DNA of 64,000 bases, taken from positions 1 to 64,000 of the forward strand of contig CALGLU010000030.1 in the NCBI GenBank assembly GCA_937959275.1, read 5' to 3'. The translations under genes and the position numbers were made by a program. A model generated the notes under the pieces. That model saw only the letters and a program-made list of their open reading frames with translations, had not been told where the DNA came from and searched no databases. The first letter of the stretch is position 1. Every line of letters begins with the position of its first letter. Below, piece after piece: positions 29,401-37,288 of this stretch. This DNA is from an uncultured Saprospiraceae bacterium (GTDB lineage Bacteria > Bacteroidota > Bacteroidia > Chitinophagales > Saprospiraceae).

Positions 29401-29578
29401 AGAAAAGTCAGACCAATTTCTCCTACTCAGAGTGCGCGATAATGGAACAATCAATGAGATCAAAAAAACTGAAGGTCAAGGCTTACTGAACATGCGTATG
29501 AGAGCCAAACGAATCAAAGGCACTTTAAAAATCGATCAATCCAATGGCTTTGTCATCTTGGTCAAAGTCCCATTATAA
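26405..29578 (+). CDS. Reg_prop two-component sensor histidine kinase (HisKA_3 type)
   Basis: Membrane sensor with the build of Bacteroidota polysaccharide sensors. After a signal sequence (about 30-48), two seven-bladed Reg_prop propellers fill about 55-720 (repeated GFMWFGTQDGLTRWDG, IIWIGTFDDGIIRFD, MMWLGTNNGLFSFD). A Y_Y_Y domain (about 740-815) and a transmembrane helix (about 835-855) follow. The kinase has the NarX/LytS-like H-box DIHDDVGS, N-box KEAITNLRKHSN and G-box GQGLLNMRMRAKRIKG. The start is a TTG at 26405; no ATG lies upstream of the signal peptide in frame. Unlike classical hybrid regulators it lacks receiver and AraC domains. Presumed to sense a galactan fragment. Confidence 0.9.
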   Translation: MFKLISNKYPNYLSRYSNNNILQVNPQLITSLICALLIISQSAVIFSQPSKFDDTPFNKVQFKHLTSDQGLAHNRVHSAIMDTKGFMWFGTQDGLTRWDGYSTKNYYPRLGDSTAISGSLVTGLAIDRKGYMWAVSHQGDICRYDQETDLFTTFHYPTFANDVVITAEMELHIDNNNIIWIGTFDDGIIRFDPETKVFNQYNVVENLSKDDDRVKKNSVLVIEEDHVDPNMMWLGTNNGLFSFDKTSKKAIAHSPSNVSATAPAVRGIYRDLADNVWVATLGNGVAKYMIDSKEWEFYAPDESMLAQHNYSVNFINDLSYKSPTELWVCSTEYGSGSFNLDTKAFTFFEANPTSPTSIKSNTSNKVYTDPNGTVWWMQSNNGISYMEPSCQIFQFKNFDIPTSQSSWNKFLSDFTYDAKNNILYGVGHVKDGLFEIDHAAGEIKPIEFLGFEGQISQYNSVIWTSQGDILVGGFHNINASYEDLKHSPLLRLDKDIQKLVPYQVDIFDKLQDKNINYLLEDSNQAIWITTDDGFLFRYDAKSSTLNEYYLKVRKGAGINFLVEDVQRNQLYCASFNGIFSFDLDTHTFQLLKGTEEYSSKGIAISKNTDQLWIGTRQIGVQCYDLNQNKLLPINNYRNAPRTPVEKVFIDKQNRTWATTERGIFLLNPELKSFYDFGSKNGIPNDFFYSQGVHVLEDGTIIMGQQGGYYYFHPDGLDATLDSGPVLITDFLVNQHEIIKTRDDLGKFDITLPYDQNSISIGFSSISYCQQEKVIFEYKLDGLEQDWTVPISHTRMIRYPALPPGKYSFMVKKIGAPDDQIERMNIHITPPFWLSWIAYFIYACLFLYAVNWVFGIRLRRQKEKEELRLKISSDIHDDVGSLLASLAMQSEIMSMHKEGNEKKALLDISHMGRDAMDRLRDIVWALDSRRDKFENLIDKMRHFLDSNLAQSRFAYTFNYDKIPEKQFIRPDVRQNIYLLFKEAITNLRKHSNGDKAFIDLEKSDQFLLLRVRDNGTINEIKKTEGQGLLNMRMRAKRIKGTLKIDQSNGFVILVKVPL

Positions 29579-29662
29579 AATCGATTAAGATAATAATATA
29601 TAGTGATGGGGTAACATTATCATCGCCAAGACACACCTCTATATAGAAAAAACAAAGTTCCA

Positions 29663-29884
29663 ATGACATTTAACCTCACACAAAGAGAAAAAGAGATCCT
29701 TGAGCTCGTATCTTATGAATTTTCAACTCATGAGATTGCAAATCAACTATTTTTGAGTCACCATACGATCCTAACACATAGAAAAAACTTAATGAATAAG
29801 TTTAAGGTCAGGAATACAGCGGGCTTGATGAGAAAGGGATTTGAGCAAGGCTTTTTAAATTTGTATACACGACAGAGCGCTTAA
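29663..29884 (+). CDS. Free-standing LuxR/GerE-type HTH protein
   Basis: A 73-residue protein that is almost only a LuxR DNA-binding domain (LTQREKEILELVSYEFSTHE followed by IANQLFLSHHTILTHRKNLM). It begins 84 bp after the sensor kinase on the same strand. The upstream gap does not encode a receiver domain, so it cannot be a standard phosphorylated response regulator. It may be a natural short regulator, as found in Bacteroidota, or the remnant of one. Probably acts on local galactan genes. Confidence 0.8.
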   Translation: MTFNLTQREKEILELVSYEFSTHEIANQLFLSHHTILTHRKNLMNKFKVRNTAGLMRKGFEQGFLNLYTRQSA

Positions 29885-30002
29885 ATTACCCCTAAAACAA
29901 ACAGAACACATTGTAAATCAATCATTTATACAATTCAAGGGTAGCATCTTTGCTAAGAAATCCGTATATTTACATTTCTTTAAAGAAAAATATTCAGTAT
30001 AG

Positions 30003-30218
30003 ATGAGAAAAAAGAGCTTTGACTACGCTAAAGACAAGTACTATTTCAACATTAAGACAAGCGCACAAAGTGCGATTACCATTAACAGAACTGAGAAAAG
30101 AGAAGCACTTTTGACGTTTATGGGCTATCAAAAAGCTAATAAAAAGGTCGAATGGTTAGGAAGATGGGATGGTAAGAAGTTTCAAGAAGACAACTTTGAG
30201 AAGATTAAAGAAAACTAG
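30003..30218 (+). CDS. Small hypothetical protein
   Basis: A 71-residue basic, lysine-rich product with no signal peptide or membrane segment. The C-terminal part (KVEWLGRWDGKKFQEDNF) looks coding and globular, but I recognise no family. It has an ATG start, 118 bp after the LuxR gene and 55 bp before the CHU_C gene. Confidence 0.45.
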   Translation: MRKKSFDYAKDKYYFNIKTSAQSAITINRTEKREALLTFMGYQKANKKVEWLGRWDGKKFQEDNFEKIKEN

Positions 30219-30273
30219 TCTTCTTTAATCATAATTTTATTCAATTTTGCCCTTCATTCCAATTCTAAAGTGA

Positions 30274-31677
30274 GTGAGGCTTAGATTTCTATTTTTATTC
30301 ATAGCATATGTAACAGTTGAAGTTACTGCAATCGCGCAGTGTCCTTCCTCTCCTGTTGTCAATTCCACCATAGATACATTCTGTACAGGCACCAGATATA
30401 CCTTTGGAGACACCCTTCTACGTGATGGTGGTATCTACAACAGAGTATTCAGGGATATCGATGGTTGTGATAGCCTAGTGTCCCTTGATCTTAGGGAGAC
30501 GCCAAATGTCAGTTTTGATATTGTCCTAGATACGATAGCACCTCTTTGCCTAGGCGATAGTCTGGGAGGTATTATTATTCGAGCTGTCAATAAAGCCGTT
30601 GAACCAATAGTCTATGCCTTGAATGGCGGACCCGAACAATTATCAAATGAATTTTTAAATCTCGTACCTGGTTCTTACCAACTCTATATCCGTGATCGAT
30701 TCGGTTGTGAAGGGAGAAAAAACATCCAACTCAGGTTAAGTGAAATTATTGGGGAGACTTTTATTGACACCTTATGTGCCGGATCGACTTACTTTTTAGG
30801 TACACGCCAATTAACAGAACCCGGGCTTTATAATGATACATTAATGGGCCGATTAGGTTGTGATAGTCTCATCATTTTAGATTTGCGCGTTGAAGACTTA
30901 GACAATACCATAAGTGGTGACATACTCACAATACAACCAGGTTGTGGAGGCAATTCTACAGGGAGTATTTCTATTGAGAATATAACGGGGACTGATCCAC
31001 CCTTTAGACTATATATCAATGATGAATTGCAAGAAAACAATCAGACTGATGGCTTAGTCCCTGACCTCTATAATGTCGCAGTCTATGACAAAAACTTTTG
31101 TGCCAAATTAGAAACCATTGAATTAACAATACCAAATCAAATCTTTGAACTATCGATTGGGGAGGACCAGATTGTCAATCTTGGAGAGACAGTCACCATA
31201 GAAATAGAATCTAACATCGAGCTCCAAAGCTTTAGTTGGGCTACAGCTCCAAATCCCGAATGCCTAGACTGCACGACCATTGAAGTCACCCCGACACAGT
31301 CCGTAGACTATATCCTTACAGCTACAAATATCGACGGGTGCACCGTCATTGACACCTTAAGTCTTGTTGTACTCAACGAATTTACATTTTATATTCCCAC
31401 TGCCTTTTCACCGACAGCTGTAGACCAAGACAACCGGACATTTGCAGTATTTGGCAGACCCGAGGCAATACAATCAGTCAATAATTTTAGTATTTGGGAC
31501 AAATGGGGCAATCCCGTCTTTGCAGCTTCAACTGTTGTTCTGAATGATCTGGAATCAGGATGGGATGGCACATTAGATGGGCAGCCAGTCGCTGCTGGCG
31601 TGTATGCTTACCGCGTTACGATTCTATATATTAATGGCAATGTAGAACAGGTAGCTGGAACCGTTCATCTCTTTTAA
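30274..31677 (+). CDS. Secreted protein with gliding-motility-type CHU_C C-terminal domain (type IX secretion)
   Basis: A 467-residue exported protein starting at a GTG, with a signal peptide (MRLRFLFLFIAYVTVEVTAIAQ). It contains two similar cysteine-bearing segments, CTGTRYTFGDTLLRDGGIY..GCDSL (about 37-70) and CAGSTYFLGTRQLTEPGLY..GCDSL (about 168-200), and SprB-like beta regions with GYSV-style PGSYQLYIRDRFGC. The C-terminal CHU_C domain (about 370-467) shows FYIPTAFSP, WDKWGNPVF, WDGTLDGQPVAAGVYAYRV. Secretion through the type IX system and a surface adhesin-like role follow from the family; ligand unknown. Confidence 0.8.
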   Translation: MRLRFLFLFIAYVTVEVTAIAQCPSSPVVNSTIDTFCTGTRYTFGDTLLRDGGIYNRVFRDIDGCDSLVSLDLRETPNVSFDIVLDTIAPLCLGDSLGGIIIRAVNKAVEPIVYALNGGPEQLSNEFLNLVPGSYQLYIRDRFGCEGRKNIQLRLSEIIGETFIDTLCAGSTYFLGTRQLTEPGLYNDTLMGRLGCDSLIILDLRVEDLDNTISGDILTIQPGCGGNSTGSISIENITGTDPPFRLYINDELQENNQTDGLVPDLYNVAVYDKNFCAKLETIELTIPNQIFELSIGEDQIVNLGETVTIEIESNIELQSFSWATAPNPECLDCTTIEVTPTQSVDYILTATNIDGCTVIDTLSLVVLNEFTFYIPTAFSPTAVDQDNRTFAVFGRPEAIQSVNNFSIWDKWGNPVFAASTVVLNDLESGWDGTLDGQPVAAGVYAYRVTILYINGNVEQVAGTVHLF

Positions 31678-31698
31678 AAAGCAAAATTGCACATGACA

Positions 31699-32637
31699 TT
31701 AGTTGGCCATCTGCATAAACAACTGGATCAATGCCACTAATGTCTTAGGCGCATCTTCTTGACAAAAATGACCAACATCTTCTAACTTAACAATCGGACC
31801 TTCAGGCCATAAGCGCTTAAAGTCATCCATTACTAACGCAGGAGGCATCGCCTGATCAGCCATCCCTTCTGCAAGCATGGCAGGGATCGCTCTGAGTTTT
31901 TCTAAGTGACCTGTTTTTAAGCCTTCAATGACATAGTCTTTGATTCTATTTTGTGCAGCATCTAACGGAAATTCGATAGCAGCCTTAGTCTCTGCAACAG
32001 AAGAAAAAGGTCGACTATAGGCATCTACCCATTCTGGCGTAATCACTGAAGAATCATGAAAATAGAGTTTCTTCATATTGCTCACCACATGATCACCTAG
32101 ATGCTTCATGATATCCTCGTATGTGCCATCATCAATTCTCGCGCGCACCCACGTGAACCAACTAGAGTCCATTAAGCTAGGCGGAGGAGGATCAGATTTA
32201 GGGACACCTTGTACAGCGACACCATAACCCATCATCGTATTCATTAAGAAGAGTCGTTTGACATTTTCTGGATGCCTAATCGTATAGGCAGCTGCAATCG
32301 GACCACCCCAATCCTGACAGACAATCGTTATGTCAGTCAAGCCCAAATGATCAATCAAGGCTGCCAAATTCTCCACATGCTGCTGGAAGGTATAGGGCAT
32401 ATCCTGCGGGGTTTCGCTTTTACCAAAACCCATATGATCTGGTGCAATCACGCGATAGTCTTCAGACAACGCTGGTATAAAATTTCGATACAGATAACTC
32501 CATGTCGGTTGACCATGCAGACAGATAATCGTTTCTCCTTGGCCTTCATCCACATAGTGCATCTTAAATCCTTGCCCTTCAAAAAAATGCGCTTTGAAAG
32601 GGAAAGTGCCGTTGAATGTTTCGTTTGCTGCGACCAT
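31699..32637 (-). CDS. Haloalkane dehalogenase-like alpha/beta hydrolase
   Basis: Alpha/beta hydrolase of about 312 residues with haloalkane dehalogenase hallmarks: HGQPTWSYLYRN (oxyanion region), nucleophile elbow VCQDWGGPIA (Asp followed by halide-binding Trp), and the catalytic His in DVGHFCQED. I start it at the ATG at 32637, giving MVAANETFNGTFPFKAHFF; an upstream start at 32775 would translate the hexanucleotide microsatellite into a false (TL)n(IF)n leader. It is divergent from the aldo/keto reductase. Whether it truly dehalogenates or is an epoxide hydrolase or esterase relative is not settled by motifs alone. Confidence 0.82.
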   Translation of the reverse strand: MVAANETFNGTFPFKAHFFEGQGFKMHYVDEGQGETIICLHGQPTWSYLYRNFIPALSEDYRVIAPDHMGFGKSETPQDMPYTFQQHVENLAALIDHLGLTDITIVCQDWGGPIAAAYTIRHPENVKRLFLMNTMMGYGVAVQGVPKSDPPPPSLMDSSWFTWVRARIDDGTYEDIMKHLGDHVVSNMKKLYFHDSSVITPEWVDAYSRPFSSVAETKAAIEFPLDAAQNRIKDYVIEGLKTGHLEKLRAIPAMLAEGMADQAMPPALVMDDFKRLWPEGPIVKLEDVGHFCQEDAPKTLVALIQLFMQMAN

Positions 32638-32686
32638 GTGATTGTGTTTTAATTTCAAAATCAAAAATAGGAAACAATGACAAATC

Positions 32687-32746
32687 AAAATGAAAATGAA
32701 AATGAAAATCAATGTCAATGTCAATGTCAATGTCAATGTCAATGTC
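32687..32746. repeat. Compound hexanucleotide microsatellite (AAAATG)4 (AATGTC)6
   Basis: About four units of AAAATG (last one AAAATC, 32687-32710) run into six exact units of AATGTC (32711-32746). The tract lies 50-110 nt upstream of the haloalkane dehalogenase-like start and between divergent genes, where slippage would alter promoter spacing. AAAATC/AAAATG-like units recur at 47.53 kb. Confidence 0.9.
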
Positions 32747-32865
32747 AAAAAAAACAAAATCAAAATTGAAATCAAAATTGAAAATTACAATAACAATGTT
32801 TATATCAATAAAGATAGGATAGGCATGAAATGGGTATATTCGTCATAAGCATTTAATCAAGACTT

Positions 32866-33852
32866 ATGAACTACCGTCGATTAGGAAAGACAGACTTACA
32901 GATATCCGAATTATCCTTAGGAACGTGGCAGGTGGGTGGAAAGTGGGGATCGGGCTTTAATGATCAGACTGCTGATGAAATTATCAACTTGGCCATTGAT
33001 GAAGGGATTAATTTTATAGATACGGCAGATGTTTATGAAATGGGGAAAAGCGAGAGTGCCGTTGGGCGCGTGTTGCGATTGAGATCAGAGGAGATTTATG
33101 TTGCCACCAAATGTGGTCAACAAATCAATCCACATGTGAGTGAAGGCTACACACCTGCTGTGCTGCGTAGCTATGTAGAAGCAAGTTTGACAAGGCTGGG
33201 ATTGGAGCGCATAGACTTAATCCAGCTTCACTGTCCACCCTCGGAAGTGTATCATCGGTCTGAGATTTTTGAGTTATTTGAACGATTAAAAGAAGAAGGC
33301 AAAATAGGTCATTTGGGCGTTAGCGTGGAGACAGTGGATCAGGCCATGAATGCGATGCAATTTGAAAATGTGACGACTGTCCAGATCATTTTTAATATGT
33401 TTCGACACAAGCCAAGAGAACGCTTTTTTGAAGTTGCTCAGCAAAATGATGTTGGCATTATCGTCCGTGTACCCTTAGCAAGCGGTCTGCTCACAGGCAA
33501 GTATAGCGCTGAGACAGTTTTTGATAGTGGTGATCATAGACATGGCAACCGCAATGGAGAATGGTTTGATAAGGGTGAAACATTTTCAGGTGTTCCTTAT
33601 GAAGATGGCTTAGTTGCGGTTGATACATTAAAAGATCTATTTCCTGATTTGCCACATTTAGTGGGTCCTGCATTAGCGTGGGTATTACATCATCAAGCCG
33701 TTAGTTGTGTAATCCCTGGAGCCTCGAGGCCTTCGCAAGTCACAGAAAACATTTCAGCAAGTGCTGGTGTTGCCTTTACGCAGCAGCAGCTTACTGCGAT
33801 TGATGAGCTCTATGCGCAATCTATACGGTCTCATGTTCACGATCTTTGGTAA
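32866..33852 (+). CDS. Aldo/keto reductase
   Basis: NADPH-dependent oxidoreductase of 328 residues with a TIM barrel. It has the catalytic tetrad in FIDTADVYEMGKSE (Asp, Tyr), VATKCG (Lys) and IQLHCPP (His), and the cofactor motif VIPGASRPSQVTENISA near 285-300. Full length for the family, ATG start. Its last 110 codons are duplicated as a fragment at 37.5 kb. Convergent with the gene remnant at 33.8 kb. Substrate unknown; it resembles the yeast-type AKR group used on sugars and small aldehydes. Confidence 0.9.
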   Translation: MNYRRLGKTDLQISELSLGTWQVGGKWGSGFNDQTADEIINLAIDEGINFIDTADVYEMGKSESAVGRVLRLRSEEIYVATKCGQQINPHVSEGYTPAVLRSYVEASLTRLGLERIDLIQLHCPPSEVYHRSEIFELFERLKEEGKIGHLGVSVETVDQAMNAMQFENVTTVQIIFNMFRHKPRERFFEVAQQNDVGIIVRVPLASGLLTGKYSAETVFDSGDHRHGNRNGEWFDKGETFSGVPYEDGLVAVDTLKDLFPDLPHLVGPALAWVLHHQAVSCVIPGASRPSQVTENISASAGVAFTQQQLTAIDELYAQSIRSHVHDLW

Positions 33853-34004
33853 TTCTATCTTCCATTGCGTTATCCTTTGTGATTTTATAATACAATAGTA
33901 AAGCGAGTCCACCGCTGATCAAGACTGATGGAATAACGCCACCAGCATCAGGCATGCGAAAGGCCTCTTCTATAAAAATACCCATCAAGACGCCAAATCC
34001 AATA
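33526..34004. repeat. About 480-bp direct repeat, copy 1
   Basis: Matches 37511-37989 at a constant offset of 3985 bp without indels. It covers the last third of the aldo/keto reductase gene and the 3' end of the small membrane-protein gene on the other strand. The first ~110 bp differ at many, mostly synonymous, sites; the last ~365 bp differ at about eleven. Confidence 0.92.
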
Positions 34005-34144
34005 ATTTCTCTGTCTTGGATTTTTGTAAATCTATGCGGCAATGATATCGGATCATTGTCAATAAAATCGATGCAATTGTAAAGCTCTGACTGCTCATCC
34101 AAATATGCTGTGAGATCACTGAACTCTTTATTATTTTTAGGCAA
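33821..34144 (-). pseudogene. Chimeric ORF: start of a DUF2400-like gene fused to the 3' end of the small membrane-protein gene
   Basis: The 107-codon frame has two origins. Residues 1 to about 47 (ending IDNDPISLPHRFTKIQDREI) look like the N-terminus of TIGR02757/DUF2400 family proteins, whose conserved block is ENDPISIPHRFTKKQDIEI. From IGFGVLMGIFIEEAFRMPDA onward it matches the C-terminal 60 residues of the complete protein encoded at 37806-38180. The junction near 34000 falls at a short GGATT-like microhomology. Probably a recombination by-product, not a functional protein, although the frame is open. Confidence 0.72.
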
Positions 34145-34164
34145 TACTTATATTTATATACCAA

Positions 34165-34330
34165 AAGGAAAGTGGTTTGGGAATTTTATTACTGAATAAT
34201 TTTGGTCGTTATCAAGGCGAAAAACGCAGTGAATGCATGTATTCACAAGTATTTTCAACGCTGAGAACGGACAAAAGAACCAGCAAGAATGTCCCAAAAT
34301 GAATTCATTTTGGTATCCCATCAAGATATT
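34165..34330. repeat. Structured palindromic intergenic element
   Basis: Contains GTGAAT-gcatgt-ATTCAC near 34231, enclosed by looser complementary arms (GCGAAAAACGC / TATTTTCAACGC and TTTTGGTCGTTATC / GAGAACGGACAAAA). This is followed by a perfect 20-bp palindrome centred on GAATTC at 34294-34313. It lies between the chimeric ORF and the accessory genes. The minus-strand ORF through it looks non-coding. Confidence 0.5.
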
Positions 34331-34399
34331 GAAGTCAACTTGCTTTATATTTTTATTTGAATAATTAATGTTCATTATCATACTTTCCTGATGCTCACT

Positions 34400-34852
34400 T
34401 CAATCTTCCATCAATGCCTCAAGATTCAATGTTTTTAAATACTCCCATAATTCATAAGGTTCCATTCCGCTTGCTTCAACTTTAATGGCAAATCTATCAA
34501 GAGCATTATAGCTGAGTCCCGTTTTGGACTCCGTTTCATTGTAGTCAATCATAACTCTGATGTCATCCATTGCTGAAGCACTCTGATAACCAGTTTCGGT
34601 TTTATCCTTCCAATCTCTGCTTGCCATGTCTTGCATTAAAGTATACATTCCAGTAGCATCTTTATTTCCTGAGCAATCAACAATAGTCAAGTCTACTTTT
34701 TGGGAGCCATTTTCAAAAAGCAAATTTACGTTGTTAGCGCTTGGCATGCGCTCCAGCTCCTTTCCAAGTTCAAACCCAGTCCTTTTTAAATTCCCCAATG
34801 CGCTTGGCAACCACTTGGTGAACTGTTCTTTTGTGGTTGGTGAGTTTGACAA
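34400..34852 (-). CDS. Hypothetical protein of the inserted segment
   Basis: A 150-residue protein without signal peptide or obvious domain. Charged and probably soluble; the middle (VDLTIVDCSGNKDATGMYTL) resembles the beta-strand part of a small lipoprotein-like fold seen in Bacteroidota, but I cannot name the family. It starts 6 bp after the stop of the secreted 239-residue protein, so the two are co-transcribed. Unique to the segment between the two 480-bp repeats. Confidence 0.6.
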   Translation of the reverse strand: MSNSPTTKEQFTKWLPSALGNLKRTGFELGKELERMPSANNVNLLFENGSQKVDLTIVDCSGNKDATGMYTLMQDMASRDWKDKTETGYQSASAMDDIRVMIDYNETESKTGLSYNALDRFAIKVEASGMEPYELWEYLKTLNLEALMED

Positions 34853-34858
34853 AATCTT

Positions 34859-35578
34859 TTACTCAAGGTCAAGTAATTCATCATTGGCCCAGTACTTGAA
34901 AAACCAATGCATATCACTAGGGATTTGTTCTATTGTTTGTATTGTAATCGTTTTTGGTAGACTGTTTTTTCTTCCTTCATTATCATACTCTTCCACAGCG
35001 CTTAAGGTATTAGATACCATATTCCATCCCTTTTTAAATGTAAGATCATAAGCTGTCGTTTCATCAAAACTATACAGATCTTCCCATTCCATCTTTGCAC
35101 TACAAGTTGCTTGTACACTTGTCTCACTATCACTATAGACCCAATACAATGTACTACCTAGTTGCCTGTCGTTGTGTTCCTGACCTTTTTGTGTAGAAGG
35201 AATAATGCACCCGACAAGACGGTCATATTTGATGATGTTAACTATTTTAGTTTCTACTAGTTTTGCTTGTTCATTAGTGATCACTGCATTGTCTTTGCAA
35301 GATTTGCCTTTAAGTAAACTGCTTATTGATCTTTCATAATATTTGTTCTCCTTCATTTCCTCAAGGTCTATTTCAGGCCAACTAAAATGAATGGTGCCAT
35401 CCGCTGCGATTTTACCTACAGTGATTGGATCTTTTTCACCAAACGACGTGATTTTAAGATCCAATTCGCCTTTGGGATAGTTTTCAATCCGTGGAGAAGT
35501 AGATGATGTTTCTTGTGCCATTGCAGAGTGACAAACTGAAATGGCAAATAATAAAAGAATAGAAGTTATGGATTTCAT
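34859..35578 (-). CDS. Secreted hypothetical protein of the inserted segment
   Basis: A 239-residue protein with a clear signal peptide (MKSITSILLLFAISVCHSAMA). The mature part begins with a short Ser/Thr-rich stretch and is beta-rich, with four cysteines that could form disulfides. No family recognised. It sits between the S74-chaperone surface protein (48 bp upstream) and the 150-residue protein, all in one direction. Probably periplasmic or surface-located and functionally tied to these neighbours. Confidence 0.65.
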   Translation of the reverse strand: MKSITSILLLFAISVCHSAMAQETSSTSPRIENYPKGELDLKITSFGEKDPITVGKIAADGTIHFSWPEIDLEEMKENKYYERSISSLLKGKSCKDNAVITNEQAKLVETKIVNIIKYDRLVGCIIPSTQKGQEHNDRQLGSTLYWVYSDSETSVQATCSAKMEWEDLYSFDETTAYDLTFKKGWNMVSNTLSAVEEYDNEGRKNSLPKTITIQTIEQIPSDMHWFFKYWANDELLDLE

Positions 35579-35626
35579 TGTTATTATTTATTGCTTTAAG
35601 ATGTAATTCAATTTCACCGCCTATGA

Positions 35627-37288
35627 TCAATGGCTCTTCCTTTCCAAGACTTCAATCCGTTTATTCAGAAGATCAAATTGCTTTTTCACCTCTTTCAATT
35701 CAACATTCAATTGATCATTTTCAGTCTTAAGTTCTTTAGAGGCCTCTATCAGATGCGGTATAAGTCCTATATAATTGACTGACAAATATCCATCTTCCTC
35801 TTTTTCTACGAGATGTGGAAATACCGTTTGAATTTCTTGTGCGAGTACACCCGATTGTAGGCCACGGTCTCTGGTCTTTTCTTTCCAGTAATAGTTATAC
35901 CCTTTAAGTTGTTGAAGTGAAGCAAGGCTAGATCTTAAAGGGGTAATATGTTTTTTTAGACGTTGATCCGAGTTTTGAGATAAAGTACCCTGAAGCCAGG
36001 CATTTCCAGTTATAGATACATAAAAAGAATTACTTCTTGCATTCGTTGCTGATCCATCGCCAATGACAAATGCATGAAATAAACTTTGCGCATTGTAACT
36101 ACCTATGGCGAGCTGGTGCGGGTTAGACGCAATGGTATATTTACCCATAGCTGTAGAATAATTTCCTGAAGCTACTGTCCCTCGTCCCATTGCAGTGTCA
36201 TAAAAACTCGAAGCCTTTGTACCCACTCCCATGGCTGTAGAATAAACCCCAGAGGCTTCCGTACCAAATCCCATAGCTGTACTGTAAATCCCAGAGGCTT
36301 CTGTTTCACGGCCCATCGCTGTAGATCCTTCACCAGAGGCAATTGTATTAATGCCCAGAGCTGTTGCATAGTCTCCTGAAGCATCCGTATTCAGTCCCAA
36401 TGCTACATGCTCACCAGTAAAGTTCAAAGAGGTTTTGTCCATTTCAAGGAATGAGTCCTCGATAGTTATGATGCTACCTAATCCAGTTTTTTCAGCAAAA
36501 TGCAGTTTATTATTTCTATAAAAAATAGCGGCAGAGGACCAAAATTCTGTTGGGCCATTAATGAATCTAAGGCCACTCATTCTGTTATTACCAATGTTTG
36601 TATTAAAAATAGAAATAAGCGTACCATCCGTACCATCGAAATTATTCGTGTTTTGTTTAAAATCAAATCGAGATTCTGTGTTGGGTAAAGAGAATGTACT
36701 TTTCCAGTCTTGACCATCAAAAAATTTCAACTCTTTTTCAATATTGTTGTAATACAACAAACCTTCGCTTGGGGTAGGTAAATCATTCACATAGTCATTA
36801 AATGGAAGAAGTAGCCCCCCTTGTGAATTACCTATGTGAAGTGCTGCAGATCTATCTATTTCATCAACACCAATCCCACTACCCAGATGAAGAGGACAGT
36901 CTTTACATTCTAGCGTAATCGTTCTATTTATATTGTCACTGCCACATAGCGGACTTATTGTATTAATATGTATTTGATAGCTGTCAATGTAATTAAAAAA
37001 TGCGGACACTGGTGTAGGGCCGTCAGCTATCAGACTGCCTTCTTGATAAACATGGATATATACAGGACCTCCTGATGCTACGTCGATAGTCACCTCTTCA
37101 GAAAAATTATTATTAAAATATAATCCAAAATAATCTCCAGCCGTGATCGAATTAGATACTTCCATCTTATATCCACTGAAGCTTGGACCTAATACAAAAT
37201 TTGCAGGATTTTGATTCGTGTTCTGACATTGTGAGTAAGTAGTATACTGCAAACTGACTAGAATAATAACAACGAAGAAGATTCTCAT
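35627..37288 (-). CDS. YadA-head-repeat surface protein with C-terminal S74 intramolecular chaperone
   Basis: Predicted trimeric exported fibre of 553 residues. The signal peptide ends at about 19. The middle (about 290-400) carries roughly seven YadA-type head repeats of 14 residues (pattern GxxTxASGxYSTAMG). The C-terminus (about 440-540) is a Peptidase_S74 chaperone: NSDQRLKKHITPL contains the Ser and Lys used for self-cleavage, followed by LAQEIQTVFPHLVEKEEDGY and a coiled coil. S74 domains fold phage tailspikes and cleave themselves off; with a signal peptide this is a cellular adhesin rather than a phage gene. It is the largest gene of the repeat-bounded segment. Confidence 0.85.
   Translation of the reverse strand: MRIFFVVIILVSLQYTTYSQCQNTNQNPANFVLGPSFSGYKMEVSNSITAGDYFGLYFNNNFSEEVTIDVASGGPVYIHVYQEGSLIADGPTPVSAFFNYIDSYQIHINTISPLCGSDNINRTITLECKDCPLHLGSGIGVDEIDRSAALHIGNSQGGLLLPFNDYVNDLPTPSEGLLYYNNIEKELKFFDGQDWKSTFSLPNTESRFDFKQNTNNFDGTDGTLISIFNTNIGNNRMSGLRFINGPTEFWSSAAIFYRNNKLHFAEKTGLGSIITIEDSFLEMDKTSLNFTGEHVALGLNTDASGDYATALGINTIASGEGSTAMGRETEASGIYSTAMGFGTEASGVYSTAMGVGTKASSFYDTAMGRGTVASGNYSTAMGKYTIASNPHQLAIGSYNAQSLFHAFVIGDGSATNARSNSFYVSITGNAWLQGTLSQNSDQRLKKHITPLRSSLASLQQLKGYNYYWKEKTRDRGLQSGVLAQEIQTVFPHLVEKEEDGYLSVNYIGLIPHLIEASKELKTENDQLNVELKEVKKQFDLLNKRIEVLERKSH

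Noticed and set aside
32638-32775. N-terminal extension of the dehalogenase-like protein with (TL)n(IF)n residues
   Set aside because: It is a translation of the AATGTC/AAAATG microsatellite; the family N-terminus fits the ATG at 32637.
34154-34381. 75-codon minus-strand ORF
   Set aside because: It runs through the palindromic element at 34165-34330; the translation shows no domain and no signal.
35627-37288. Prophage tail fibre because of the S74 chaperone domain
   Set aside because: It has a signal peptide and YadA-type head repeats and no phage structural genes are nearby; a cellular surface protein fits better.
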